64,000 nucleotides of DNA, taken from NCBI GenBank assembly GCA_038562165.1, contig JBCFAO010000002.1, positions 62,001 through 126,000 on the forward strand. The letters run 5' to 3'. Source of the stretch: WRMS01 sp038562165. Its GTDB lineage: Bacteria > Bacillota > Peptococcia > DRI-13 > UBA5745. The position numbers and the translations under genes were made by a program. This document shows positions 51,379 through 59,358 of this stretch, in pieces (position 1 is the stretch's first letter; each line of letters opens with the position of its first letter). The notes beneath the pieces are model-generated. The model had not been told where the DNA came from and made no database searches. It saw only the letters and a list, made by a program, of their open reading frames with translations.

Positions 51379-53466
51379 TCATTCCTCAAGCTCCCTGATG
51401 GCTTCCAAAAGGCTTGATTTATCTTCAGCGGATATGAGTTTAGGGATTAAGGCCTCTTGATTGGTCAAATCCATCAGGTTTTGCAAGAGTTCTAAGTAGC
51501 CGCCTTCCTGATTTGTGCAAAAGGTAAACAGTAAAAATACCGGATCATTTTCCGCATGGCCAAAACAAACGCCTAAGGGAAAAACTACCAGGCTCAAACC
51601 TAGTTTTTTTACAGAGGTGCCGGGAGGGGCGTGGGATAAGGCAATGCCGTTTTTGATGACAAAGTAGGGCCCATGCTCCTCAACTTTTTTGATAATCATG
51701 CGGTAATAAGCAGAATCAACATAATCGGTGTCTTTTAATAAATTGCAGCCCCGCTCTATAGCTTCTCTCCAGCCGATATCATCCTTTATGATGCTTACCA
51801 AATCCCTATCCAGCTGATCGCCAATCTTGTAGCTGGTTTTTGGGGTTTCTCCGATTTTTTGCAGGTATTTCTTGACGGTCTCGCTAATTTCGCCCTGAAA
51901 GGCGATTTTATCGGCGTCGTTGTATAAATTGGATTGTACATAATGGACAGAATCCGTAATATCCACACCGTTAGCCTTTGCATTTTCTTTGACCGCAGAG
52001 CCCCGCTGAACAAGCATTTGGCGAATTTTCCTTTTATCACCGGCGTCTAAAAAAGGGCTCACCACCGCCACCGGTATGTTATCAATATTCAAATCATAGG
52101 TTGAAACGATAAAATCGATGCCTTCAATTCTTTTTTTATAAAAATCATTTTTTGAAAAAACGCCTTTTACCCGTATATTGAACTCTCTTTCCAAGAAGGT
52201 TGCCAGCAGCTGACCGGTGGCCACATTATTGGGGCAGGCTACATATACCTTGTTGGTTGTCAGTTTTTTCAAATAAATCTCCATATGATTGCTGAGGTGG
52301 GTGGCGATAAACAAGATCTCGTTTTCGTCAAATTTAAGAGAAAGATAATTCTCCACAAGATGCTTGCATTCATAGACGGCGTCAATAATTTCCGGATATC
52401 TTTCGCACATTTGGCCTTTGAAAGGGTAGATATCCGATATAGCCGTGACCTGCATATCCATCTTCTTGCGAAGGAGACCCAAGAGATTATTAAAAAGTGT
52501 ATAATCCGTATTAAAGTTGACCCCAAGCTTTTTAGAAATAGCCCGGATAAACTCGCTCAGGTAAAAATGCTGTTTAGAGCAGGTATTGGTCTGTCCCATT
52601 GACCAAGCTATGCCCTTTTTTTTGAGATAAAATCCGATACCGGCCATTTCTTCTCCGTCAAGCTTTATGCCAAGGCTGGCTTGGATTTTTTGCTCAATAC
52701 CCAAGAAAAATTCGTCTTCGGCTTTTACAATATTACCCCTATTTGCCCAAAACAGCTTGCAGCCCTGGGCTATCCTGTTCAGAGCTACATAGAGATACAA
52801 GGCTAAACAATACATGGATCCTTTTGTTATTAATAAGTGTTTTTCTTCCAGAAATTCTTCCAAAAAAGCTTCTATGCTTTTAATATCCACGGTTTTAAAA
52901 ACGGCGGAGTACAATAACCTGGGATAAACGCTGAATTCATCAAAAATGTCGTAATGCTTTTCAAGCAATTCGCAGATAACCAGCCTTTTTTTATATTCAA
53001 TGGCTTCGATATGCAACCCCAGGTTATCAGAATGGTGTTTGAGGCCGTAATGCTCCAATTGCAGCTTAATGGAGATTAAATCCGTGCAAATTGTGGCGCG
53101 GCTGACTTTTGTCTCAACCATAAAATCAGCTATTTTAAAAGGTTTATCAGAAGATAAAATCTTTATTAAAGAGTAAGAAATTCGCTCCTGGGCCGTCATG
53201 GAATATTGGTGAGCCGCCATATTGTATAACGCCCAGGAGACCCCTTCCAAATCTGCGCCCTCTTCTAAACCGGCAAAACGGCCTTTATTAATGGAAATAA
53301 TATTATTAGGATAAATATCCTTGAAAAAATAATTTATATCATCGATATCATTTCTTATGGTTTTTTCAGACACACCAAAATCTCTTGCAAAACTGTCAAG
53401 ACTTATGTAATGAGACCTATTGATTTGGAAGAAGTACCTAAGCATATCAAGGGCTCTTTTTTTCAT
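51379..53466 (-). CDS. PRD-domain transcriptional activator (MtlR/LicR type)
   Basis: This regulator of about 695 residues has N-terminal HTH segments (ISLDSFARDFGVSEKTIRNDI), two PRD domains (phospho-His candidates in TNTCSKQH and IATHLSNHM), an EIIB-Gat-like domain (VYVACPNNVATGQL) and a C-terminal EIIA-like domain (IALSHAPPG). PTS phosphorylation of these domains controls it, so it senses flux through its own operon. ATG at 53466 has AGGA about ten bases before it. It is the first gene of the minus-strand operon. Confidence 0.93.
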   Translation of the reverse strand: MKKRALDMLRYFFQINRSHYISLDSFARDFGVSEKTIRNDIDDINYFFKDIYPNNIISINKGRFAGLEEGADLEGVSWALYNMAAHQYSMTAQERISYSLIKILSSDKPFKIADFMVETKVSRATICTDLISIKLQLEHYGLKHHSDNLGLHIEAIEYKKRLVICELLEKHYDIFDEFSVYPRLLYSAVFKTVDIKSIEAFLEEFLEEKHLLITKGSMYCLALYLYVALNRIAQGCKLFWANRGNIVKAEDEFFLGIEQKIQASLGIKLDGEEMAGIGFYLKKKGIAWSMGQTNTCSKQHFYLSEFIRAISKKLGVNFNTDYTLFNNLLGLLRKKMDMQVTAISDIYPFKGQMCERYPEIIDAVYECKHLVENYLSLKFDENEILFIATHLSNHMEIYLKKLTTNKVYVACPNNVATGQLLATFLEREFNIRVKGVFSKNDFYKKRIEGIDFIVSTYDLNIDNIPVAVVSPFLDAGDKRKIRQMLVQRGSAVKENAKANGVDITDSVHYVQSNLYNDADKIAFQGEISETVKKYLQKIGETPKTSYKIGDQLDRDLVSIIKDDIGWREAIERGCNLLKDTDYVDSAYYRMIIKKVEEHGPYFVIKNGIALSHAPPGTSVKKLGLSLVVFPLGVCFGHAENDPVFLLFTFCTNQEGGYLELLQNLMDLTNQEALIPKLISAEDKSSLLEAIRELEE

Positions 53467-53521
53467 GTCTATCAATTCCTATCTAACGTAATCTTATATT
53501 GCTGCTCAATACGGCACAAGT

Positions 53522-53533
53522 GTAATTGATTAC
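53522..53533. promoter_or_regulatory. Palindrome upstream of the PTS operon
   Basis: GTAATTGATTAC is a 5-2-5 inverted repeat 56 bases upstream of the PRD regulator gene, and a candidate operator. A clear -35/-10 pair could not be fixed. Confidence 0.45.
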
Positions 53534-53634
53534 CTCTATTAAGAAAGAAATTAGACTGTATCTTCTAACCTTTCAGAAAATACGATGGCTCATAAAACTA
53601 AAGAATGCTGTATCCTGATTTATTTCAGCCACAA

Positions 53635-53663
53635 GTGACAGGTTAATCATTCTGTGGTAGACT
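53635..53663 (+). promoter_or_regulatory. Promoter of the P-loop/Asp23 gene (twin of 54988)
   Basis: GTGACA, a 17-base spacer containing AATCATTCTGTGG, and TAGACT are followed by ATATA. Almost the same sequence lies at 54988-55016. Confidence 0.65.
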
Positions 53664-53721
53664 ATATAGCGCAGATTGGCATTATGCTATTAGCGTTACT
53701 TTTAAAAAAGGTTGTGACACC

Positions 53722-54528
53722 ATGGAAGTCTATGCTTTGGTCGGAGCCAGCGGTACAGGCAAAAGCCACCGGGCCATGACGGTAGCCTATGAAAATGATA
53801 TCAACACGGTTATCGACGATGGCCTGCTGATCCGGGAAGGCCAGCGGCTGGCCGGTTCTTCTGCCAAGGCGGAGAAAACGGCGGTGCGGGCAGTAAAACG
53901 GGCAATTTTTGTAGAAGATGCTCACCGGGAAGCAGTAAAAAAGGTTCTTGCGGAAGTCAAGCCCGACAAGCTGCTGATCTTGGGCACCTCCGAAAAAATG
54001 GTCAACCGCATCAGCGAAGCTTTAGAGCTGCCGCCTCCTGGCCGTTACTTTACCATTGAAGAAGTAGCCAGCCCCAATGAGATCGCTACGGCCAAGCAAC
54101 TGCGAAAAACTTACGGTATGCATGTGATTCCCGTACCGGTGGTGGAAGTAAAAGAGGATCTGCAAGGCTATCTGATGCGGCCTATCCGCTATTTGCTGCG
54201 GCTGAAATCCGGCCATAAGCAGGGGGAGAAAACCATTGTCCAGCCAAAATTCAGCTCTGTGGGCAAACTGGTGATCACCGACCATGCCTTGGATCAAATC
54301 ATTACTTTTTTGGTGGCAGGCATACCGGGAGTGGCCAAGGTTACAAAGGTGCAGGTGGAGGTCAGCAAAGGCAATGCCGAAGTGAGACTGGAATTTACCG
54401 CCCGGCTCTCCGGCTATATCCCCGATATGGCTGAGGATATTCGCCGGCTTTTAGAAGCCAGGGTTGTGGAGCTTTGCGGCATCACGGTAGAGCAGGTGCA
54501 TCTGCTGGTGAGAAACTGCGTAGCCTGA
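53722..54528 (+). CDS. P-loop ATPase fused to Asp23/Gls24-like domain
   Basis: This 268-residue protein has an N-terminal Walker A GASGTGKSH (residues 8-16) and a strand KLLILGTSE. The C-terminal ~90 residues (KLVITDHALDQIITFLVAGIPGVAKVTKVQVEV ... VEQVHLLV) look like an Asp23/Gls24 (DUF322) domain. The fusion links nucleotide binding to an envelope-stress-type domain; its role is unknown. It is a single gene with its own promoter and terminator, just before the helicase-loader operon. Confidence 0.75.
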   Translation: MEVYALVGASGTGKSHRAMTVAYENDINTVIDDGLLIREGQRLAGSSAKAEKTAVRAVKRAIFVEDAHREAVKKVLAEVKPDKLLILGTSEKMVNRISEALELPPPGRYFTIEEVASPNEIATAKQLRKTYGMHVIPVPVVEVKEDLQGYLMRPIRYLLRLKSGHKQGEKTIVQPKFSSVGKLVITDHALDQIITFLVAGIPGVAKVTKVQVEVSKGNAEVRLEFTARLSGYIPDMAEDIRRLLEARVVELCGITVEQVHLLVRNCVA

Positions 54529-54569
54529 GATCTTTTGGCCGGCCAATCAAATAATGCAAGATAAACCGG

Positions 54570-54603
54570 GAGGCTCTTCTCTCATAAGGAGGCCTCTTTT
54601 TTG
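54570..54603 (+). terminator. Terminator after the P-loop/Asp23 gene
   Basis: GGGAGGCTC and GGAGGCCTC can pair around CTCATAAG, and a T-run follows at 54597-54602. The pairing is imperfect. Confidence 0.65.
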
Positions 54604-54901
54604 CTGTCCCCGTCAGTACCGCGGCGGGCGGTCCTGTGGCGGATGATCCCTGTACAAAAATTGCGTTTATACGCAATTGTCCAGGCCAGGGTGTACAAAA
54701 ATTGCGTTTGTGGGTAAAATGCAAGTGCTAATCAAGGTCTGCCAGTGGCCACATATGCAAAAAATGCACCAATTTGGCCAAAAACCGGCTAAAGTGGGAT
54801 CAGCCAGGGAAGGACATTTACCCACAAACGAAAAAAATGTACAGGGGGGTGCCGAAAATGCATACAAACGCAATTTTTGCACAGATGGCTGTCCCCGTCA
54901 G
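54603..54901. repeat. Inverted-repeat island bounded by 14-base direct repeats
   Basis: GCTGTCCCCGTCAG occurs at 54603-54616 and 54888-54901. Between them TGTACAAAAATTGCGTTT occurs at 54651 and 54692, with inverted counterparts at 54817-54843 and 54861-54883. The 54692-54718 and 54817-54843 copies share CGTTTGTGGGTAAA exactly in inverted orientation. The island can fold into a large cruciform and holds no credible gene. Confidence 0.7.
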
Positions 54902-54987
54902 GGCCGGGCACTGCCTCGCCATAAGGGCCCTGTCCCGCCGCTGAACCGGGCTTGCTCTCCCGAGGAAAGAACAACCCTTCTTTGAAA

Positions 54988-55016
54988 GTGACAGGCCAAC
55001 CATTCTGTGATAGACT
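54988..55016 (+). promoter_or_regulatory. Promoter of the dnaD/dnaI operon (twin of 53635)
   Basis: GTGACA, a 17-base spacer with AACCATTCTGTGA, and TAGACT are followed by ATATA. It is 32 bases upstream of the DnaD-like start. Confidence 0.65.
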
Positions 55017-55047
55017 ATATAAGACTTTAGAATGGAGATAAACCGAA

Positions 55048-56112
55048 ATGAAAGCGGCAGAATTTGGACAATTCATACAAGAAAAAGGCCATGTGGCGGT
55101 TTCCGGCTGGTTGCTGGAAAAGCACCAGGCTCTCAATATCGGGCCGGAGGAATTAGGTTTTTTGATTCTGGCCCTTTTTCAGCAGCAGCAAGATCAAAAG
55201 GCCTTGAGCGGTCAAGGCCAAGGTCCAAGCAGCCCTGCGGATCAGGCTTATCCGGAGCAGGAAGAGCCGGGTACTAATCCCTGGCTGGGCCGGGCTTTGG
55301 ATAAGGGCTGGGCCAAGTGGCGGGGGGAGGGAGCAAAACGGCAAGTCGTTTTTGATCCCTTATGGCAGAGGCTTTACGAGCTGTGGGAAGAGGAAGAAAA
55401 GGAAAAAGAGCGGCAAGAAAGACCTCAGAATGCCGGTAAAAATGATTTTGATTATTGCCGCATCGTCAAGGAGCTGGACCGGCTGCGGGGCAGTCTCAGC
55501 ATTACCGCCAGAGAAAAACAATTAATTCAGGAGTTCAATATAAAATACGGCTGGTCCACCGACTTCATCCTTAACTTTTTCCGGCTGTGCAGCCAACGGG
55601 ATTTGGGCCAGATAAAAAATTACAAACCCCTGGCAGCCCAGATTTATCGCAGCGGCATATATACGCTGGAGGGTCTGGCCTCCTTTATGAACGAGGTGGA
55701 CTGGATCGGCCGCAAGGCGGCAGAAATCAAAAAGGATTACCTGGGCCTTTACGGTATGGTAACGGTAATGGAGCGGGATTTCTACGTGAAATGGCATGTG
55801 GCCTGGGGCCTTAGCCATGGCCTGATTCTGCGGGCGGCCCGGGAATCCGTAGGGGCAGCCAATGCGACCTTTAAGTATATTGATTCGATTCTGGAAAGCT
55901 GGCATGAGCAGGGCATCAATAGCTTGGAAGCCTGCGAAGAAGCCATTCGGCTCTGGAAGGAAGAAAAAAAGGCCGCAGCCAAAGGATCAAAGGGCCAGGA
56001 CAGCCCCAAAACCGGCAAAAGCAATCGCCGCCAGGCCGAAAAGGAGCGGGGCTCCAGCCTGTGGTCAGGCTATGAGGAAGATGATGAACACAGGCGCAAT
56101 GAGGGGGCTTAA
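55048..56112 (+). CDS. DnaD/DnaB-type replication initiation protein
   Basis: This 354-residue protein has an N-terminal winged-helix-like region (LNIGPEELGFLILALFQ) and a C-terminal DnaD domain (LIQEFNIKYGWSTDFILNFFRLC ... VDWIGRKAAEIKKDY). A charged tail follows. In Firmicutes such proteins open the origin and help load the replicative helicase. The next gene, a DnaI-type loader, starts seven bases after its stop, which supports this role. Confidence 0.85.
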   Translation: MKAAEFGQFIQEKGHVAVSGWLLEKHQALNIGPEELGFLILALFQQQQDQKALSGQGQGPSSPADQAYPEQEEPGTNPWLGRALDKGWAKWRGEGAKRQVVFDPLWQRLYELWEEEEKEKERQERPQNAGKNDFDYCRIVKELDRLRGSLSITAREKQLIQEFNIKYGWSTDFILNFFRLCSQRDLGQIKNYKPLAAQIYRSGIYTLEGLASFMNEVDWIGRKAAEIKKDYLGLYGMVTVMERDFYVKWHVAWGLSHGLILRAARESVGAANATFKYIDSILESWHEQGINSLEACEEAIRLWKEEKKAAAKGSKGQDSPKTGKSNRRQAEKERGSSLWSGYEEDDEHRRNEGA

Positions 56113-56118
56113 ACAAGG

Positions 56119-57087
56119 ATGGATAGAGATACCAGGCGTCTGCTGAAACAGGCGGAGCGGGACAAAAGAATAATGGAGCTCTATAGCCGGAGCCCCCAGT
56201 TGAAAAAGCTGGATGATGATCTGGCCGCTGCCGGCCGGGAAGGTCTGACTAAGGTGTGGCAAGGAACCGCTATCGCCGGCATCCAAAAAAAGATCAGCCT
56301 TTTGCAGGAGAAGAAAAGCCAGCTTTTATCATCTCTGGGCTTGGATGAAACCGTTTACGAGGTGGCTTGGGATTGTCCCCTGTGCCAGGACAGAGGTTAT
56401 GTCCAGCCGGGACAGCCTTGTTCCTGCCAGCGCCGGGATGACGGCAGCCGCCGGATCCTGGAAAGCGGCCTGTCGCCCTTGCAGAAGAAAATGACTTTCG
56501 AAAATTTTTCTCTGGAGTGGTATGACCAGCCGGCGGAGGTGGAGCGGCTGGTGCAGCAGATGCAGGGCTTTAGTGAGCTGCTGGTTCAGGGTGAGCCTTG
56601 CGGCAATCTGTTTTTGTTTGGGCCCGTGGGCAACGGCAAAACCCATCTCTGCAGCGCTGTGGCTAACCGGGTTTTAGGGGTGGGAAAAAGGGTGATTTAC
56701 ATCCGCACCGAGGAACTGCTGGAAGCTTTACGGGAGGATTTTTACGGCCGCAGCGAAAAACCGGAGCGGGAGCGGCAGGAGCGGCCCGCCTTCAGCCGCA
56801 GCCAGCTAACGGCCCGGCTTTTGGAGGCGGATTTGTTAATATTGGAGGACTTGGGCACGGAACGCCTCACCGATTTTGCGGAAGAGCAGCTAACCAGCCT
56901 CATCGACCAGCGGATTAGCTGGCAGAAGCCCTGGATCATTACCAGCCATCTCATCGGTGACAAGTTCAGCGGCCGTTATGATTTGCGGCTGGTGGACCGG
57001 GTATTGGGCGAAGGTAAACGCCTCTATTTGAAAGAAAATAGTATACGATTCAAAAAGGCTCAAAAAGAGAAAAGCTCCAGCCGCTAG
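56119..57087 (+). CDS. dnaI: DnaC/DnaI-family helicase loader ATPase
   Basis: This 322-residue AAA+ protein has an N-terminal coiled region and a cysteine cluster CPLCQDRGYV ... CSC (about residues 88-105) as a zinc-binding site. LSPLQKKMTFENF follows, then Walker A GPVGNGKTH and Walker B LLILEDLGTE, as in phage-type DnaC/IstB-like loaders. It should load the DnaB helicase together with the upstream DnaD-like protein. Followed by a terminator. Confidence 0.88.
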   Translation: MDRDTRRLLKQAERDKRIMELYSRSPQLKKLDDDLAAAGREGLTKVWQGTAIAGIQKKISLLQEKKSQLLSSLGLDETVYEVAWDCPLCQDRGYVQPGQPCSCQRRDDGSRRILESGLSPLQKKMTFENFSLEWYDQPAEVERLVQQMQGFSELLVQGEPCGNLFLFGPVGNGKTHLCSAVANRVLGVGKRVIYIRTEELLEALREDFYGRSEKPERERQERPAFSRSQLTARLLEADLLILEDLGTERLTDFAEEQLTSLIDQRISWQKPWIITSHLIGDKFSGRYDLRLVDRVLGEGKRLYLKENSIRFKKAQKEKSSSR

Positions 57088-57145
57088 AAGACAGTGGTGG
57101 ACGAAGATTTATACAGTGTTGTGAATAATATAAAGACACTAGATG

Positions 57146-57176
57146 TAGGGTGATCCTGGGATCACCCTTATTTTTT
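57146..57176 (+). terminator. Terminator of the helicase-loader operon
   Basis: GGGTGATCC pairs with GGATCACCC around 57148-57167, followed by TTATTTTTTAT. Confidence 0.82.
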
Positions 57177-57250
57177 ATACCTTTTTCTGAATGTAATAAA
57201 ATGGGTGTTAAATTTTTATTAATTTTTTTGGTGGTTTTTTGAAATAAAAG

Positions 57251-57315
57251 GTGGTGCAAAGTGGAGTGAAGTGGTATACTATGGAGTAAATAGGAGTGCT
57301 AGTGGAAGAGTGGGG
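57251..57315 (+). promoter_or_regulatory. MraZ-binding decamer array and mraZ promoter
   Basis: GTGGTGCAAA, GTGGAGTGAA, GTGGTATACT, ATGGAGTAAA, TAGGAGTGCT and AGTGGAAGAG follow with a ten-base period. This matches the GTGG-type repeats bound by MraZ ahead of dcw clusters. TATACT at 57275 may be the -10 box, lying within the array. Confidence 0.8.
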
Positions 57316-57334
57316 GGGAGAAAGGAGGCGGGGC

Positions 57335-57760
57335 ATGACCTTCAGCGGTGAATATCAGCACGGCATCGATGAAAAGGGCAGATTGATCATGCCCGCCAAA
57401 TTTCGGGACAGCCTGGGGACAAAATATATGCTGTCAAAAGGTATGGAAGCCTGCCTTTTCGTTTACCCTATGGAAGCCTGGGCTCAGCTGGAAGAAAAGC
57501 TCAATGCCTTGAGTGTATTCAACCGGCGCAACCGGGATTTTAAGCGCCGCTTCTTCTCCGGTTCCGGCGAGTGTGAGGTTGACAAGCAGGGGCGGACCTT
57601 GATTAATCAGGAGCTCCGCGGCCACGCTAATCTGACCAAGGATGTGTATATTGTGGGAGCCGGCGATCATTTGGAGATTTGGGACAAGGAAGCCTGGGAA
57701 AACTACCGGGGCGGCCTTGACGAAGATTATGAAGCTTTGGCTGAGGAGCTTTTTCAATGA
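57335..57760 (+). CDS. mraZ: Transcriptional regulator MraZ
   Basis: The product is about 141 residues, with two AbrB-like MraZ folds: FSGEYQHGIDEKGRLIMPAKFR at the start and SGECEVDKQGRTLINQELR later. ATG at 57335 follows AAGGAGG; the longer frame from 57296 overlaps the operator. It probably represses its own dcw operon through the decamer array. Its stop overlaps rsmH by four bases. Confidence 0.96.
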   Translation: MTFSGEYQHGIDEKGRLIMPAKFRDSLGTKYMLSKGMEACLFVYPMEAWAQLEEKLNALSVFNRRNRDFKRRFFSGSGECEVDKQGRTLINQELRGHANLTKDVYIVGAGDHLEIWDKEAWENYRGGLDEDYEALAEELFQ

Positions 57761-58788
57761 TTCCTTTTCGGCATAAGCCGGTACTTTGGCAAGAAACTAT
57801 AGATTTGTTAAATCTGCGGCCGGGAATTTTGGCGGTGGATTGCACCGTAGGCGGTGGTGGCCACAGCCGGACTATTTTGGAGCGCATACAGCCCTCCGGT
57901 TTTTTGGTAGCCATTGACCAGGACCCCCAAGCCTTGCAGGCGGCGGCGGCAAACCTGGAAAGCTTTCTGGCAGAGCAGGCCCAAGATCAAGCCGAAGCCC
58001 AAGAAGCCAAAGCCCAAGAAGCCAAAGCTTGCGGCAGGGCCGTGGGCCATAAAACCTATGATAAGCCCTATACCCTGGTTCACAGCAATTTCTCCCGGAT
58101 TAAAGCTATCCTGGAGGAGTTGGGCATAGCGGCCGTTGACGGGGTGCTAATGGATTTGGGGGTGTCCTCCTTTCAATTGGACGAAGGGGACCGGGGCTTC
58201 AGCTATCAGCACAACGGCCCTTTGGACATGCGGATGAATCCGGCTGCCGGACAGACGGCAAAGGAAGTAGTGAATCAAGCTTCCGCCCGGGAACTGGAAG
58301 AGATTTTATGGCGCTACGGGGAAGAACGCTGGAGCCGGCGCATCGCTCAATTTATTGTGGAGGAAAGGGCGCAAGCTCCTATAGAGACTACGGAAGATCT
58401 GGTCAGGGTGATTAAAAAGGCTATACCGGCAGGGGCCAGAGAAGATGGACCTCACCCGGCCAAACGCAGCTTTCAAGCTTTGCGGATATTTGTCAACGGT
58501 GAACTGGAGATATTGCAGCAGGCTATCGACGATGCAGTAGAGTCCCTGGCTCCCGGCGGCAGGCTTTGCATCATTACTTTTCATTCTTTGGAGGACAGGC
58601 TGGTCAAAGACGCTTTTAAAAAGCTGGCGGCAGGATGTATTTGTCCCAAGGATTTACCGGTTTGCGTTTGCGGCAAAAGCCCCCAGGGCAAGATTCTCAC
58701 CTCAAAACCGATTTTACCCAGTGCTGAGGAAGTGGCGGAAAACCCCAGAGCCCGCAGCGCTAAATTAAGAGGCTTTGAAAAATACTAA
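57757..58788 (+). CDS. rsmH: 16S rRNA m4C1402 methyltransferase RsmH
   Basis: This 343-residue protein begins RHKPVLWQETIDLL and has the SAM motif VDCTVGGGGHSRTIL, GVLMDLGVSSFQLDE and TFHSLEDRLVKDAF. It is about 30 residues longer than usual. The surplus is a low-complexity insert near residues 70-90 encoded by tandem GCCCAAGAAGCCAAA repeats. It is the second dcw gene and methylates the ribosomal P-site. Confidence 0.95.
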   Translation: MIPFRHKPVLWQETIDLLNLRPGILAVDCTVGGGGHSRTILERIQPSGFLVAIDQDPQALQAAAANLESFLAEQAQDQAEAQEAKAQEAKACGRAVGHKTYDKPYTLVHSNFSRIKAILEELGIAAVDGVLMDLGVSSFQLDEGDRGFSYQHNGPLDMRMNPAAGQTAKEVVNQASARELEEILWRYGEERWSRRIAQFIVEERAQAPIETTEDLVRVIKKAIPAGAREDGPHPAKRSFQALRIFVNGELEILQQAIDDAVESLAPGGRLCIITFHSLEDRLVKDAFKKLAAGCICPKDLPVCVCGKSPQGKILTSKPILPSAEEVAENPRARSAKLRGFEKY

Positions 58789-58809
58789 TGATCATTTGGG
58801 AGAAACGTT

Positions 58810-59340
58810 ATGGCTATACCATTGCGAAAAGTAGCCGGCGACTATATTGCCTACGGCCCCGGCACCGAGCCTCAGAGAAGGCGGCAGGAACCGCAGCAAA
58901 AGAGGGAATTAAATACCAAACGGCTGGTCCGGCGGCAGGTTAAGTCCAATGCCGAATTCCGGCGCACAGCAGCCTGGGTATTTTTTGGAATGGCCCTTGT
59001 GTTATTTTTGCTCAGTATGTCATACATATTTGTAAAGGCCGGCGTCAGCCGCTTAAATTATCAGATTAATACCTTGCAAACCGAGAATGAACGTATTGTA
59101 TTAGAGAATGAAAAAATCAGGGGCCGGATTGCAGAGCTGCGCTCCCTGGACCGGATAGCGGCCATCGCCAGCCAGGAGCTGGGCATGGTCAAGAATGAGG
59201 CGGTAGAGTATATGGTGATGTCGTCCACCATTGTAGCAGAAGGGAAAATTAAGGCTGACGAAAATCAGGCAGAGGAGGAAACGAAGAGCATCAAGCCTCT
59301 GGCGGCGGCGATCGATTTCTTCTTGGCCTGGAAAAAATAG
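58810..59340 (+). CDS. ftsL: Cell division protein FtsL-like
   Basis: This 176-residue bitopic protein has a basic cytoplasmic part, one membrane span (AWVFFGMALVLFLLSMSYIF, about residues 57-77) and a coiled-coil (INTLQTENERIVLENEKIRGRIAELRSL). The position between rsmH and the PBP gene identifies it as FtsL despite weak sequence conservation. It should join DivIC/DivIB at the septum. Confidence 0.85.
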   Translation: MAIPLRKVAGDYIAYGPGTEPQRRRQEPQQKRELNTKRLVRRQVKSNAEFRRTAAWVFFGMALVLFLLSMSYIFVKAGVSRLNYQINTLQTENERIVLENEKIRGRIAELRSLDRIAAIASQELGMVKNEAVEYMVMSSTIVAEGKIKADENQAEEETKSIKPLAAAIDFFLAWKK

Positions 59341-59358
59341 TAAGAGGCAGGATGAATT

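Noticed and set aside
54677..54985. Plus-strand open frame of about 100 codons before the DnaD-like gene
   Set aside because: It lies across the inverted-repeat island and has no ribosome site or family features.
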